Assembly (NCBI GenBank): GCA_964016885.1
Contig: OZ024748.1
Span: 31,395,652-31,459,651, forward strand
DNA from: Eledone cirrhosa
Lineage: Eukaryota; Mollusca; Cephalopoda; Octopoda; Eledonidae
Direction of reading: 5' to 3'
Length of the DNA: 64,000 nucleotides
Shown: piece by piece, positions 10,047 through 23,800 of the stretch
Position numbering within the stretch: position 1 is the first letter of the stretch
Layout: every line of letters starts with the position of its first letter
Made by a program: the position numbers and the translations under genes
Notes under the pieces: generated by a model
What the model was told of the DNA's origin: nothing
Database searches by the model: none
The model's input: the letters and a program-made list of their open reading frames with translations, nothing else

Positions 10047-13000
10047 TTAAGTTCCAAGGATGGAGGCCGTGTGAGCATGTGTTTTGTATAATGAAAAATT
10101 GAACAGGGACAGAACAGAGAGGCAGTACGACAAATGTTTATTAAATTCACGCTCAGGAGAGTGGGGGGTAGGTGGAGGATGACGTTTCGGGCATAAGCCC
10201 TTCTTCAGGTGAGAGTTCAAAAGGTGTGTAGGGGAGTGGTGGAGAGACATATAGCGAAAGGAAACGGTGCGAATGAAAAATTAACAAATAAAGACAAACA
10301 ATTGTAGGAACACAGGCAAAGAATCATATACGGAAAAAAAGGGGTACAGTAACAAAATCAAACAGAGGTAATGCGTGGAAGGAAAGACAAAGTGTGGGAA
10401 GGTGTGTAAAGTTCGGAGAAAGGTCACGGCGGATTAGATCGGGGTTGAGCCGGTTGTTAAGTTAAGTTCCAAGGATGGAGGCCGTGTGAGCGTGTGTTTT
10501 GTATAATGAAAAATTGAACAGGGACAGAACAGAGAGGCAGTACGACAAATGTTTATTAAATTCACGCTCAGGAGAGTGGGGGGTAGGTGGAGGATGACGT
10601 TTCGGGCATAAGCCCTTCTTCAGGTGAGAGTTCAAAAGGTGTGTAGGGGAGTGGTGGAGAGACATATAGCGAAAGGAAACGGTGCGAATGAAAAATTAAC
10701 AAATAAAGACAAACAATTGTAGGAACACAGGCAAAGAATCATATACGGAAAAAAAGGGGTACGGTAACAAAATCAAACAGAGGTAATGCGTGGAAGGAAA
10801 GACAAAGTGTGGGAAGGTGTGTAAAGTTCGGAGAAAGGTCACGGCGGATTAGATCGGGGTTGAGCCGGTTGTTAAGTTAAGTTCCAAGGATGGAGGCCGT
10901 GTGAGCGTGTGTTTTGTATAATGAAAAATTGAACAGGGACAGAACAGAGAGGCAGTACGACAAATGTTTATTAAATTCACGCTCAGGAGAGTGGGGGGTA
11001 GGTGGAGGACGACGTTTCGGGCATAAGCCCTTCTTCAGGTGAGAGTTCAAAAGGTGTGTAGGGGAGTGGTGGAGAGACATATAGCGAAAGGAAACGGTGC
11101 GAATGAAAAATTAACAAATAAAGACAAACAATTGTAGGAACACAGGCAAAGAATCATATACGGAAAAAAAGGGGTACGGTAACAAAATCAAACAGAGATA
11201 TTGCGTGGAAGGAAAGACAAAGTGTGGGAAGGTGTGTAAAGTTCGGAGAAAGGTCACGGCGGATTAGATCGGGGTTGAGCCGGTTGTTAAGTTAAGTTCC
11301 AAGGATGGAGGCCGTGTGAGCGTGTGTTTTGTATAATGAAAAATTGAACAGGGACAGAACAGAGAGGCAGTACGACAAATGTTTATTAAATTCACGCTCA
11401 GGAGAGTGGGGGGTAGGTGGAGGACGACGTTTCGGGCATAAGCCCTTCTTCAGGTGAGAGTTCAAAAGGTGTGTGGGGGAGTGGTGGAGAGACATATAGC
11501 GAAAGGAAACGGTGCGAATGAAAAATTAACAAATAAAGACAAACAATTGTAGGAACAAAGGCAAAGAATCATATACGGAAAAAAAAGCGGTACGGTAACA
11601 AAATCAAACAGAGGTAATGCGTGGAAGGAAAGACAAAGTGTGGGAAGGTGTGTAAAGTTCGGAGAAAGGTCACGGCGGATTAGATCGGGGTTGAGCCGGT
11701 TGTTAAGTTAAGTTCCAAGGATGGAGGCCGTGTGAGCGTGTGTTTTGTATAATGAAAAATTGAACAGGGACAGAACAGAGAGGCAGTACGACAAATGTTT
11801 ATTAAATTGACGCTCAGGAGAGTGGGGGGTAGGTGGAGGACGACGTTTCGGGCATAAGCCCTTCTTCAGGTGAGAGTTCAAAAGGTGTGTAGGGGAGTGG
11901 TGGAGAGACATATAGCGAAAGGAAACGGTGCGAATGAAAAATTAACAAATAAAGACAAACAATTGTAGGAACACAGGCAAAGAATCATATACGGAAAAAA
12001 AAGGGGTACGGTAACAAAATCAAACAGAGGTAATGAGTGGAAGGAAAGACAAAGTGTGGGAAGGTGTGTAAAGTTCGGAGAAAGGTCACGGCGGATTAGA
12101 TCGGGGTTGAGCCGGTTGTTAAGTTAAGTTCCAAGGATGGAGGCCGTGTGAGCGTGTGTTTTGTATAATGAAAAATTGAACAGGGACAGAACAGAGAGGC
12201 AGTACGACAAATGTTTATTAAATTCACGCTCAGGAGAGTGGGGGGTAGGTGGAGGACGACGTTTCGGGCATAAGCCCTTCTTCAGGTGAGAGTTCAAAAG
12301 GTGTGTGGGGGAGTGGTGGAGAGACATATAGCGAAAGGAAACGGTGCGAATGAAAAATTAACAAATAAAGACAAACAATTGTAGGAACACAGGCAAAGAA
12401 TCATATACGGAAAAAAAAGGGGTACGGTAACAAAATCAAACAGAGGTAATGCGTGGAAGGAAAGACAAAGTGTGGGAAGGTGTGTAAAGTTCGGAGAAAG
12501 GTCACGGCGGATTAGATCGGGGTTGAGCCGGTTGTTAAGTTAAGTTCCAAGGATGGAGGCCGTGTGAGCGTGTGTTTTGTATAATGAAAAATTGAACAGG
12601 GACAGAACAGAGAGGCAGTACGACAAATGTTTATTAAATTCACGCTCAGGAGAGTGGGGGGTAGGTGGAGGACGACGTTTCGGGCATAAGCCCTTCTTCA
12701 GGTGAGAGTTCAAAAGGTGTGTAGGGGAGTGGTGGAGAGACATATAGCGAAAGGAAACGGTGCGAATGAAAAATTAACAAATAAAGACAAACAATTGTAG
12801 GAACACAGGCAAAGAATCATATACGGAAAAAAAAGCGGTACGGTAACAAAATCAAACAGAGGTAATGCGTGGAAGGAAAGACAAAGTGTGGGAAGGTGTG
12901 TAAAGTTCGGAGAAAGGTCACGGCGGATTAGATCGGGGTTGAGCCGGTTGTTAAGTTAAGTTCCAAGGATGGAGGCCGTGTGAGCGTGTGTTTTGTATAA

Positions 13001-13371
13001 TGAAAAATTGAACAGGGACAGAACAGAGAGGCAGTACGACAAATGTTTATTAAATTCACGCTCAGGAGAGTGGGGGGTAGGTGGAGGACGACGTTTCGGG
13101 CATAAGCCCTTCTTCAGGTGAGAGTTCAAGAGGTGTGTAGGGGAGTGGTGGAGAGACATATAGCGAAAGGAAACGGTGCGAATGAAAAATTAACAAATAA
13201 AGACAAACAATTGTAGGAACACAGGCAAAGAATCATATACGGAAAAAAAAGGGGTACGGTAACAAAATCAAACAGAGGTAATGCGTGGAAGGAAAGACAA
13301 AGTGTGGGAAGGTGTGTAAAGTTCGGAGAAAGGTCACGGCGGATTAGATCGGGGTTGAGCCGGTTGTTAAG
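10047..13371 (+). repeat. 8-monomer higher-order repeat, copy 1 (a b c d' e i j h), 3325 bp
   Basis: The order of marker variants defines the block: gagCAtg at 10077 and gaTGacg at 10180 (a), taCAgtaac at 10348 followed by a second gaTGacg unit (b), a plain A7 unit (c), 'tattgcg' at 11201 with 'gtgtggggg' at 11475 (d'), 'attgacg' at 11809 (e), 'atgagtgg' at 12036 (i), a plain unit (j), and 'caagagg' at 13130 (h). Every marker recurs 10769 bp downstream in the second copy. Small private differences include 'gagatattg' here versus 'gaggtattg' there. Confidence 0.9.
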
Positions 13372-15034
13372 TTAAGTTCCAAGGATGGAGGCCGTGTGAG
13401 CATGTGTTTTGTATAATGAAAAATTGAACAGGGACAGAACAGAGAGGCAGTACGACAAATGTTTATTAAATTCACGCTCAGGAGAGTGGGGGGTAGGTGG
13501 AGAATGACGTTTCGGGCATAAGCCCTTCTTCAGGTGAGAGTTCAAAAGGTGTGTAGGGGAGTGGTGGAGAGACATATAGCGAAAGGAAACGGTGCGAATG
13601 AAAAATTAACAAATAAAGACAAACAATTGTAGGAACACAGGCAAAGAATCATATACGGAAAAAAAGGGGTACAGTAACAAAATCAAACAGAGGTAATGCG
13701 TGGAAGGAAAGACAAAGTGTGGGAAGGTGTGTAAAGTTCGGAGAAAGGTCACGGCGGATTAGATCGGGGTTGAGCCGGTTGTTAAGTTAAGTTCCAAGGA
13801 TGGAGGCCGTGTGAGCGTGTGTTTTGTATAATGAAAAATTGAACAGGGACAGAACAGAGAGGCAGTACGACAAATGTTTATTAAATTCACGCTCAGGAGA
13901 GTGGGGGGTAGGTGGAGTACGACGTTTCGGGCATAAGCCCTTCTTCAGGTGAGAGTTCAAAAGGTGTGTGGGGGAGTGGTGGAGAGACATATAGCGAAAG
14001 GAAACGGTGCGAATGAAAAATTAACAAATAAAGACAAACAATTGTAGGAACACAGGCAAAGAATCATATACGGAAAAAAAAGCGGTACGGTAACAAAATC
14101 AAACAGAGGTAATGCGTGGAAGGAAAGACAAAGTGTGGGAAGGTGTGTAAAGTTCGGAGAAAGGTCACGGCGGATTAGATCGGGGTTGAGCCGGTTGTTA
14201 AGTTAAGTTCCAAGGATGGAGGCCGTGTGAGCGTGTGTTTTGTATAATGAAAAATTGAACAGGGACAGAACAGAGAGGCAGTACGACAAATGTTTATTAA
14301 ATTGACGCTCAGGAGAGTGGGGGGTAGGTGGAGGACGACGTTTCGGGCATAAGCCCTTCTTCAGGTGAGAGTTCAAAAGGTGTGTAGGGGAGTGGTGGAG
14401 AGACATATAGCGAAAGGAAACGGTGCGAATGAAAAATTAACAAATAAAGACAAACAATTGTAGGAACACAGGCAAAGAATCATATACGGAAAAAAAAGGG
14501 GTACGGTAACAAAATCAAACAGAGGTAATGAGTGGAAGGAAAGACAAAGTGTGGGAAGGTGTGTAAAGTTCGGAGAAAGGTCACGGCGGATTAGATCGGG
14601 GTTGAGCCGGTTGTTAAGTTAAGTTCCAAGGATGGAGGCCGTGTGAGCGTGTGTTTTGTATAATGAAAAATTGAACAGGGACAGAACAGAGAGGCAGTAC
14701 GACAAATGTTTATTAAATTCACGCTCAGGAGAGTGGGGGGTAGGTGGAGGACGACGTTTCGGGCATAAGCCCTTCTTCAGGTGAGAGTTCAAGAGGTGTG
14801 TAGGGGAGTGGTGGAGAGACATATAGCGAAAGGAAACGGTGCGAATGAAAAATTAACAAATAAAGACAAACAATTGTAGGAACACAGGCAAAGAATCATA
14901 TACGGAAAAAAAAGGGGTACGGTAACAAAATCAAACAGAGGTAATGCGCGGAAGGAAAGACAAAGTGTGGGAAGGTGTGTAAAGTTCGGAGAAAGGTCAC
15001 GGCGGATTAGATCGGGGTTGAGCCGGTTGTTAAG
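13372..15034 (+). repeat. Contracted higher-order repeat, 4 monomers, 1663 bp
   Basis: It starts as type a (13402) and b (13673 'cagtaac'), but the unit at 13787 then shows the d' marker 'gtgtggggg' (13970). 'attgacg' (14304, type e) and 'atgagtgg' (14531, type i) follow, but the unit ends with the h marker 'caagagg' (14793). Two chimeric monomers, b/d' and i/h, therefore each remove exactly two units from the 8-unit order. The arithmetic agrees: 3325 - 830 - 832 = 1663 bp. Confidence 0.88.
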
Positions 15035-16695
15035 TTAAGTTCCAAGGATGGAGGCCGTGTGAGCATGTGTTTTGTATAATGAAAAATTGAACAGGGACAG
15101 AACAGAGAGGCAGTACGACAAATGTTTATTAAATTCACGCTCAGGAGAGTGGGGGGTAGGTGGAGGATGACGTTTCGGGCATAAGCCCTTCTTCAGGTGA
15201 GAGTTCAAAAGGTGTGTAGGGGAGTGGTGGAGAGACATATAGCGAAAGGAAACGGTGCGAATGAAAAATTAACAAATAAAGACAAACAATTGTAGGAACA
15301 CAGGCAAAGAATCATATACGGAAAAAAAGGGGTACAGTAACAAAATCAAACAGAGGTAATGCGTGGAAGGAAAGACAAAGTGTGGGAAGGTGTGTAAAGT
15401 TCGGAGAAAGGTCACGGCGGATTAGATCGGGGTTGAGCCGGTTGTTAAGTTAAGTTCCAAGGATGGAGGCCGTGTGAGCGTGTGTTTTGTATAATGAAAA
15501 ATTGAACAGGGACAGAACAGAGAGGCAGTACGACAAATGTTTATTAAATTCACGCTCAGGAAAGTGGGGGGTAGGTGGAGGATGACGTTTCGGGCATAAG
15601 CCCTTCTTCAGGTGAGAGTTCAAAAGGTGTGTAGGGGAGTGGTGGAGAGACATATAGCGAAAGGAAACGGTGCGAATGAAAAATTAACAAATAAAGACAA
15701 ACAATTGTAGGAACACAGGCAAAGAATCATATACGGAAAAAAAGGGGTACGGTAACAAAATCAAACAGAGGTAATGCGTGGAAGGAAAGACAAAGTGTGG
15801 GAAGGTGTGTAAAGTTCGGAGAAAGGTCACGGCGGATTAGATCGGGGTTGAGCCGGTTGTTAAGTTAAGTTCCAAGGATGGAGGCCGTGTGAGCGTGTGT
15901 TTTGTATAATGAAAAATTGAACAGGGACAGAACAGAGAGGCAGTACGACAAATGTTTATTAAATTCACGCTCAGGAGAGTGGGGGGTAGGTGGAGGACGA
16001 CGTTTCGGGCATAAGCCCTTCTTCAGGTGAGAGTTCAAAAGGTGTGTAGGGGAGTGGTGGAGAGACATATAGCGAAAGGAAACGGTGCGAATGAAAAATT
16101 AACAAATAAAGACAAACAATTGTAGGAACACAGGCAAAGAATCATATACGGAAAAAAAGGGGTACGGTAACAAAATCAAACAGAGGTATTGCGTGGAAGG
16201 AAAGACAAAGTGTGGGAAGGTGTGTAAAGTTCGGAGAAAGGTCACGGCGGATTAGATCGGGGTTGAGCCGGTTGTTAAGTTAAGTTCCAAGGATGGAGGC
16301 CGTGTGAGCGTGTGTTTTGTATAATGAAAAATTGAACAGGGACAGAACAGAGAGGCAGTACGACAAATGTTTATTAAATTCACGCTCAGGAGAGTGGGGG
16401 GTAGGTGGAGGACGACGTTTCGGGCATAAGCCCTTCTTCAGGCGAGAGTTCAAAAGCTGTGTAGGGGAGTGGTGGAGAGACATATAGCGAAAGGAAACGG
16501 TGCGAATGAAAAATTAACAAATAAAGACAAACAATTGTAGGAACACAGGCAAAGAATCATATACGGAAAAAAAAGCGGTACGGTAACAAAATCAAACAGA
16601 GGTAATGTGTGGAAGGAAAGACAAAGTGTGGGAAGGTGTGTAAAGTTCGGAGAAAGGTCACGGCGGATTAGATCGGGGTTGAGCCGGTTGTTAAG

Positions 16696-17092
16696 TTAAG
16701 TTCCAAGGATGGAGGCCGTGTGAGCGTGTGTTTTGTATAATGAAAAATTGAACAGGGACAGAACAGAGAGGCAGTACGACAAATGTTTATTAAATTCACG
16801 CTCAGGAGAGTGGGGGGTAGGTGGAGGACGACGTTTCGGGCATAAGCCCTTCTTCAGTTGAGAGTTCAAAAGGTGTGTAGGGGAGTGGTGGAGAGACATA
16901 TAGCGAAAGGAAACGGTGCGAATGAAAAATTAACAAATAAAGACAAACAATTGTAGGAACACAGGCAAAGAATCATATACGGATAAAAAAGGGGTACGGT
17001 AACAAAATCAAACATAGACAAAGTGTGGGAAGGTGTGTAAAGTTCGGAGAAAGGTCTCGGCGGATTAGATCGGTGTTGAGCCGGTTGTTAAG
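16696..17092 (+). repeat. Short monomer 1 (397 bp, 19-bp deletion)
   Basis: Near 17014 the usual sequence between 'aatcaaaca' and 'gacaaagtg' (21 bases) is reduced to 'ta', a net loss of 19 bp. The deletion is linked to 'ggataaaaaa' (16981), 'ggtctcgg' (17054) and, in the next unit, 'gtgtataggg' (17273). The same linked set marks all four short units. Confidence 0.92.
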
Positions 17093-19170
17093 TTAAGTTC
17101 CAAGGATGGAGGCCGTGTGAGCGTGTGTTTTGTATAATGAAAAATTGAACAGGGACAGAACAGAGAGGCAGTACGACAAATGTTTATTACATTCACGCTC
17201 AGGAGAGTGGGGGGTAGGTGGAGGATGACGTTTCGGGCATAAGCCCTTCTTCAGGTGAGAGTTCAAAAGGTGTATAGGGGAGTGGTGGAGAGACATATAG
17301 CGAAAGGAAACGGTGCGAATGAAAAATTAACAAATAAAGACAAACAATTGTAGGAACACAGGCAAAGAATCATATACGGAAAAAAAAGGGGTACGGTAAC
17401 AAAATCAACCAGAGGTAATGCGTGGAAGGAAAGACAAAGTGTGGGAAGGTGTGTAAAGTTCGGAGAAAGGTCACGGCGGATTAGATCGGGGTTGAGCCGG
17501 TTGTTAAGTTAAGTTCCAAGGATGGAGGCCGTGTGAGCGTGTGTTTTGTATAATGAAAAATTGAACAGGGACAGAACAGAGAGGCAGTACGACAAATGTT
17601 TATTAAATTCACGCTCAGGAGAGTGGGGGGTAGGTGGAGGACGACGTTTCGGGCATAAGCCCTTCTTCAGGTGAGAGTTCAAAAGGTGTGTAGGGGAGTG
17701 GTGGAGAGACATATAGCGAAAGGAAACGGTGCGAATGAAAAATTAACAAATAAAGACAAACAATTGTAGGAACACAGGCAAAGAATCATATACGGAAAAA
17801 AAGGGGTACGGTAACAAAATCAAACAGAGGTATTGCGTGGAAGGAAAGACAAAGTGTGGGAAGGTGTGTAAAGTTCGGAGAAAGGTCACGGCGGATTAGA
17901 TCGGGGTTGAGCCGGTTGTTAAGTTAAGTTCCAAGGATGGAGGCCGTGTGAGCGTGTGTTTTGTATAATGAAAAATTGAACAGGGACAGAACAGAGAGGC
18001 AGTACGACAAATGTTTATTAAATTCACGCTCAGGAGAGTGGGGGGTAGGTGGAGGACGACGTTTCGGGCATAAGCCCTTCTTCAGGCGAGAGTTCAAAAG
18101 CTGTGTAGGGGAGTGGTGGAGAGACATATAGCGAAAGGAAACGGTGCGAATGAAAAATTAACAAATAAAGACAAACAATTGTAGGAACACAGGCAAAGAA
18201 TCATATAGGGAAAAAAAAGCGGTACGGTAACAAAATCAAACAGAGGTAATGTGTGGAAGGAAAGACAAAGTGTGGGAAGGTGTGTAAAGTTCGGAGAAAG
18301 GTCACGGCGGATTAGATCGGGGTTGAGCCGGTTGTTAAGTTAAGTTCCAAGGATGGAGGCCGTGTGAGCGTGTGTTTTGTATAATGAAAAATTGAACAGG
18401 GACAGAACAGAGAGGCAGTACGACAAATGTTTATTAAATTCACGCTCAGGAGAGTGGGGGGTAGGTGGAGGACGACGTTTCGGGCATAAGCCCTTCTTCA
18501 GGTGAGAGTTCAAAAGGTGTGTAGGGGAGTGGTGGAGAGACATATAGCGAAAGGAAACGGTGCGAATGAAAAATTAACAAATAAAGACAAACAATTGTAG
18601 GAACACAGGCAAAGAATCATATACGGAAAAAAAGGGGTACGGTAACAAAATCAAACAGAGGTATTGCGTGGAAGGAAAGACAAAGTGTGGGAAGGTGTGT
18701 AAAGTTCGGAGAAAGGTCACGGCGGATTAGATCGGGGTTGAGCCGGTTGTTAAGTTAAGTTCCAAGGATGGAGGCCGTGTGAGCGTGTGTTTTGTATAAT
18801 GAAAAATTGAACAGGGACAGAACTGAGAGGCAGTACGACAAATGTTTATTAAATTCACGCTCAGGAGAGTGGGGGGTAGGTGGAGGACGACGTTTCGGGC
18901 ATAAGCCCTTCTTCAGGCGAGAGTTCAAAAGCTGTGTAGGGGAGTGGTGGAGAGACATATAGCGAAAGGAAACGGTGCGAATGAAAAATTAACAAATAAA
19001 GACAAACAATTGTAGGAACACAGGCAAAGAATCATATACGGAAAAAAAAGCGGTACGGTAACAAAATCAAACAGAGGTAATGTGTGGAAGGAAAGACAAA
19101 GTGTGGGAAGGTGTGTAAAGTTCGGAGAAAGGTCACGGCGGATTAGATCGGGGTTGAGCCGGTTGTTAAG

Positions 19171-19567
19171 TTAAGTTCCAAGGATGGAGGCCGTGTGAGC
19201 GTGTGTTTTGTATAATGAAAAATTGAACAGGGACAGAACAGAGAGGCAGTACGGCAAATGTTTATTAAATTCACGCTCAGGAGAGTGGGGGGTAGGTGGA
19301 GGACGACGTTTCGGGCATAAGCCCTTCTTCAGTTGAGAGTTCAAAAGGTGTGTAGGGGAGTGGTGGAGAGACATATAGCGAAAGGAAACGGTGCGAATGA
19401 AAAATTAACAAATAAAGACAAACAATTGTAGGAACACAGGCAAAGAATCATATACGGATAAAAAAGGGGTACGGTAACAAAATCAAACATAGACAAAGTG
19501 TGGGAAGGTGTGTAAAGTTCGGAGAAAGGTCTCGGCGGATTAGATCGGTGTTGAGCCGGTTGTTAAG
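19171..19567 (+). repeat. Short monomer 2 (397 bp, 19-bp deletion)
   Basis: It has the same 19-bp deletion (junction near 19489) and the same linked variants as the unit at 16696, including the upstream 'cttcagttgag' found only in these two. It is the sister copy of short monomer 1. Confidence 0.92.
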
Positions 19568-20815
19568 TTAAGTTCCAAGGATGGAGGCCGTGTGAGCGTG
19601 TGTTTTGTATAATGAAAAATTGAACAGGGACAGAACAGAGAGGCAGTACGACAAATGTTTATTAAATTCACGCTCAGGAGAGTGGGGGGTAGGTGGAGGA
19701 TGACGTTTCGGGCATAAGCCCTTCTTCAGGTGAGAGTTCAAAAGGTGTATAGGGGAGTGGTGGAGAGACATATAGCGAAAGGAAACGGTGCGAATGAAAA
19801 ATTAACAAATAAAGACAAACAATTGTAGGAACACAGGCAAAGAATCATATACGGAAAAAAAAGGGGTACGGTAACAAAATCAACCAGAGGTAATGCGTGG
19901 AAGGAAAGACAAAGTGTGGGAAGGTGTGTAAAGTTCGGAGAAAGGTCACGGCGGATTAGATCGGTGTTGAGCCGGTTGTTAAGTTAAGTTCCAAGGATGG
20001 AGGCCGTGTGAGCGTGTGGTTTGTATAATGAAAAATTGAACAGGGACAGAACAGAGAGGCAGTACGACAAATGTTTATTAAATTCACGCTCAGGAGAGTG
20101 GGGGGTAGGTGGAAGACGACGTTTCGGGCAAAAGCCCTTCTTCAGGTGAGAGTTCAAAAGGTGTGTAGGGGAGTGGTGGAGAGACATATAGCGAAAGGAA
20201 ACGGTGCGAATGAAAAATTAACAAATAAAGACAAACAATTGTAGGAACACAGGCAAAGAATCATATACGGAAAAAAAAGCGGTACGGTAACAAAATCAAA
20301 CAGAGGTAATGCGTGGAAGGAAAGACAAAGTGTGGGAAGGTGTGTAAAGTTCGGAGAAAGGTCACGGCGGATTAGATCGGGGTTGAGCCGGTTGTTAAGT
20401 TAAGTTCCAAGGATGGAGGCCGTGTGAGCGTGTGTTTTGTATAATGAAAAATTGAACAGGGACAGAACAGAGAGGCAGTACGACAAATGTTTATTAAATT
20501 CACGCTCAGGAGAGTGGGGGGTAGGTGGAGGACGACGTTTCGGGCATAAGCCCTTCTTCAGGTGAGAGTTCAAGAGGTGTGTAGGGGAGTGGTGGAGAGA
20601 CATATAGCGAAAGGAAACGGTGCGAATGAAAAATTAACAAATAAAGACAAACAATTGTAGGAACACAGGCAAAGAATCATATACGGAAAAAAAAGGGGTA
20701 CGGTAACAAAATCAAACAGAGGTAATGCGTGGAAGGAAAGACAAAGTGTGGGAAGGTGTGTAAAGTTCGGAGAAAGGTCACGGCGGATTAGATCGGGGTT
20801 GAGCCGGTTGTTAAG

Positions 20816-23800
20816 TTAAGTTCCAAGGATGGAGGCCGTGTGAGCATGTGTTTTGTATAATGAAAAATTGAACAGGGACAGAACAGAGAGGCAGTACGAC
20901 AAATGTTTATTAAATTCACGCTCAGGAGAGTGGGGGGTAGGTGGAGGATGACGTTTCGGGCATAAGCCCTTCTTCAGGTGAGAGTTCAAAAGGTGTGTAG
21001 GGGAGTGGTGGAGAGACATATAGCGAAAGGAAACGGTGCGAATGAAAAATTAACAAATAAAGACAAACAATTGTAGGAACACAGGCAAAGAATCATATAC
21101 GGAAAAAAAGGGGTACAGTAACAAAATCAAACAGAGGTAATGCGTGGAAGGAAAGACAAAGTATGGGAAGGTGTGTAAAGTTCGGAGAAAGGTCACGGCG
21201 GATTAGATCGGGGTTGAGCCGGTTGTTAAGTTAAGTTCCAAGGATGGAGGCCGTGTGAGCGTGTGTTTTGTATAATGAAAAATTGAACAGGGACAGAACA
21301 GAGAGGCAGTACGACAAATGTTTATTAAATTCACGCTCAGGAGAGTGGGGGGTAGGTGGAGGATGACGTTTCGGGCATAAGCCCTTCTTCAGGTGAGAGT
21401 TCAAAAGGTGTGTAGGGGAGTGGTGGAGAGACATATAGCGAAAGGAAACGGTGCGAATGAAAAATTAACAAATAAAGACAAACAATTGTAGGAACACAGG
21501 CAAAGAATCATATACGGAAAAAAAGGGGTACGGTAACAAAATCAAACAGAGGTAATGCGTGGAAGGAAAGACAAAGTGTGGGAAGGTGTGTAAAGTTCGG
21601 AGAAAGGTCACGGCGGATTAGATCGGGGTTGAGCCGGTTGTTAAGTTAAGTTCCAAGGATGGAGGCCGTGTGAGCGTGTGTTTTGTATAATGAAAAATTG
21701 AACAGGGACAGAACAGAGAGGCAGTACGACAAATGTTTATTAAATTCACGCTCAGGAGAGTGGGGGGTAGGTGGAGGACGACGTTTCGGGCATAAGCCCT
21801 TCTTCAGGTGAGAGTTCAAAAGGTGTGTAGGGGAGTGGTGGAGAGACATATAGCGAAAGGAAACGGTGCGAATGAAAAATTAACAAATAAAGACAAACAA
21901 TTGTAGGAACACAGGCAAAGAATCATATACGGAAAAAAAGGGGTACGGTAACAAAATCAAACAGAGGTATTGCGTGGAAGGAAAGACAAAGTGTGGGAAG
22001 GTGTGTAAAGTTCGGAGAAAGGTCACGGCGGATTAGATCGGGGTTGAGCCGGTTGTTAAGTTAAGTTCCAAGGATGGAGGCCGTGTGAGCGTGTGTTTTG
22101 TATAATGAAAAATTGAACAGGGACAGAACAGAGAGGCAGTACGACAAATGTTTATTAAATTCACGCTCAGGAGAGTGGGGGGTAGGTGGAGGACGACGTT
22201 TCGGGCATAAGCCCTTCTTCAGGTGAGAGTTCAAAAGGTGTGTGGGGGAGTGGTGGAGAGACATATAGCGAAAGGAAACGGTGCGAATGAAAAATTAACA
22301 AATAAAGACAAACAATTGTAGGAACACAGGCAAAGAATCATATACGGAAAAAAAAGCGGTACGGTAACAAAATCAAACAGAGGTAATGCGTGGAAGGAAA
22401 GACAAAGTGTGGGAAGGTGTGTAAAGTTCGGAGAAAGGTCACGGCGGATTAGATCGGGGTTGAGCCGGTTGTTAAGTTAAGTTCCAAGGATGGAGGCCGT
22501 GTGAGCGTGTGTTTTGTATAATGAAAAATTGAACAGGGACAGAACAGAGAGGCAGTACGACAAATGTTTATTAAATTGACGCTCAGGAGAGTGGGGGGTA
22601 GGTGGAGGACGACGTTTCGGGCATAAGCCCTTCTTCAGGTGAGAGTTCAAAAGGTGTGTAGGGGAGTGGTGGAGAGACATATAGCGAAAGGAAACGGTGC
22701 GAATGAAAAATTAACAAATAAAGACAAACAATTGTAGGAACACAGGCAAAGAATCATATACGGAAAAAAAAGGGGTACGGTAACAAAATCAAACAGAGGT
22801 AATGAGTGGAAGGAAAGACAAAGTGTGGGAAGGTGTGTAAAGTTCGGAGAAAGGTCACGGCGGATTAGATCGGGGTTGAGCCGGTTGTTAAGTTAAGTTC
22901 CAAGGATGGAGGCCGTGTGAGCGTGTGTTTTGTATAATGAAAAATTGAACAGGGACAGAACAGAGAGGCAGTACGACAAATGTTTATTAAATTCACGCTC
23001 AGGAGAGTGGGGGGTAGGTGGAGGACGACGTTTCGGGCATAAGCCCTTCTTCAGGTGAGAGTTCAAAAGGTGTGTGGGGGAGTGGTGGAGAGACATATAG
23101 CGAAAGGAAACGGTGCGAATGAAAAATTAACAAATAAAGACAAACAATTGTAGGAACACAGGCAAAGAATCATATACGGAAAAAAAAGGGGTACGGTAAC
23201 AAAATCAAACAGAGGTAATGCGTGGAAGGAAAGACAAAGTGTGGGAAGGTGTGTAAAGTTCGGAGAAAGGTCACGGCGGATTAGATCGGGGTTGAGCCGG
23301 TTGTTAAGTTAAGTTCCAAGGATGGAGGCCGTGTGAGCGTGTGTTTTGTATAATGAAAAATTGAACAGGGACAGAACAGAGAGGCAGTACGACAAATGTT
23401 TATTAAATTCACGCTCAGGAGAGTGGGGGGTAGGTGGAGGACGACGTTTCGGGCATAAGCCCTTCTTCAGGTGAGAGTTCAAAAGGTGTGTAGGGGAGTG
23501 GTGGAGAGACATATAGCGAAAAGAAACGGTGCGAATGAAAAATTAACAAATAAAGACAAACAATTGTAGGAACACAGGCAAAGAATCATATACGGAAAAA
23601 AAAGCGGTACGGTAACAAAATCAAACAGAGGTAATGCGTGGAAGGAAAGACAAAGTGTGGGAAGGTGTGTAAAGTTCGGAGAAAGGTCACGGCGGATTAG
23701 ATCGGGGTTGAGCCGGTTGTTAAGTTAAGTTCCAAGGATGGAGGCCGTGTGAGCGTGTGTTTTGTATAATGAAAAATTGAACAGGGACAGAACAGAGAGG

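Larger units (their letters stand above)
15035..20815 (+). repeat. Rearranged block: a b c, then repeated d-e', with two short monomers
   Basis: Types a, b and c at 15035-16279 are followed by d (16280), e' (16696), f (17093), a g-front unit at 17509, d (17924), e' (18340), d (18755), e' (19171), f (19568), g (19984) and an h unit at 20400. The d marker is 'caggcgagagtt' with 'aaaagctgtg', and the e' marker is 'atgtgtgg'. The units at 17509 and 18340 begin as g and e' but end like c, so they look like the recombinants that re-entered the d-e' segment. 'cttcagttgag' is private to the e' units at 16696 and 19171, showing that these two stretches are direct sister copies about 2475 bp apart. Confidence 0.82.
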
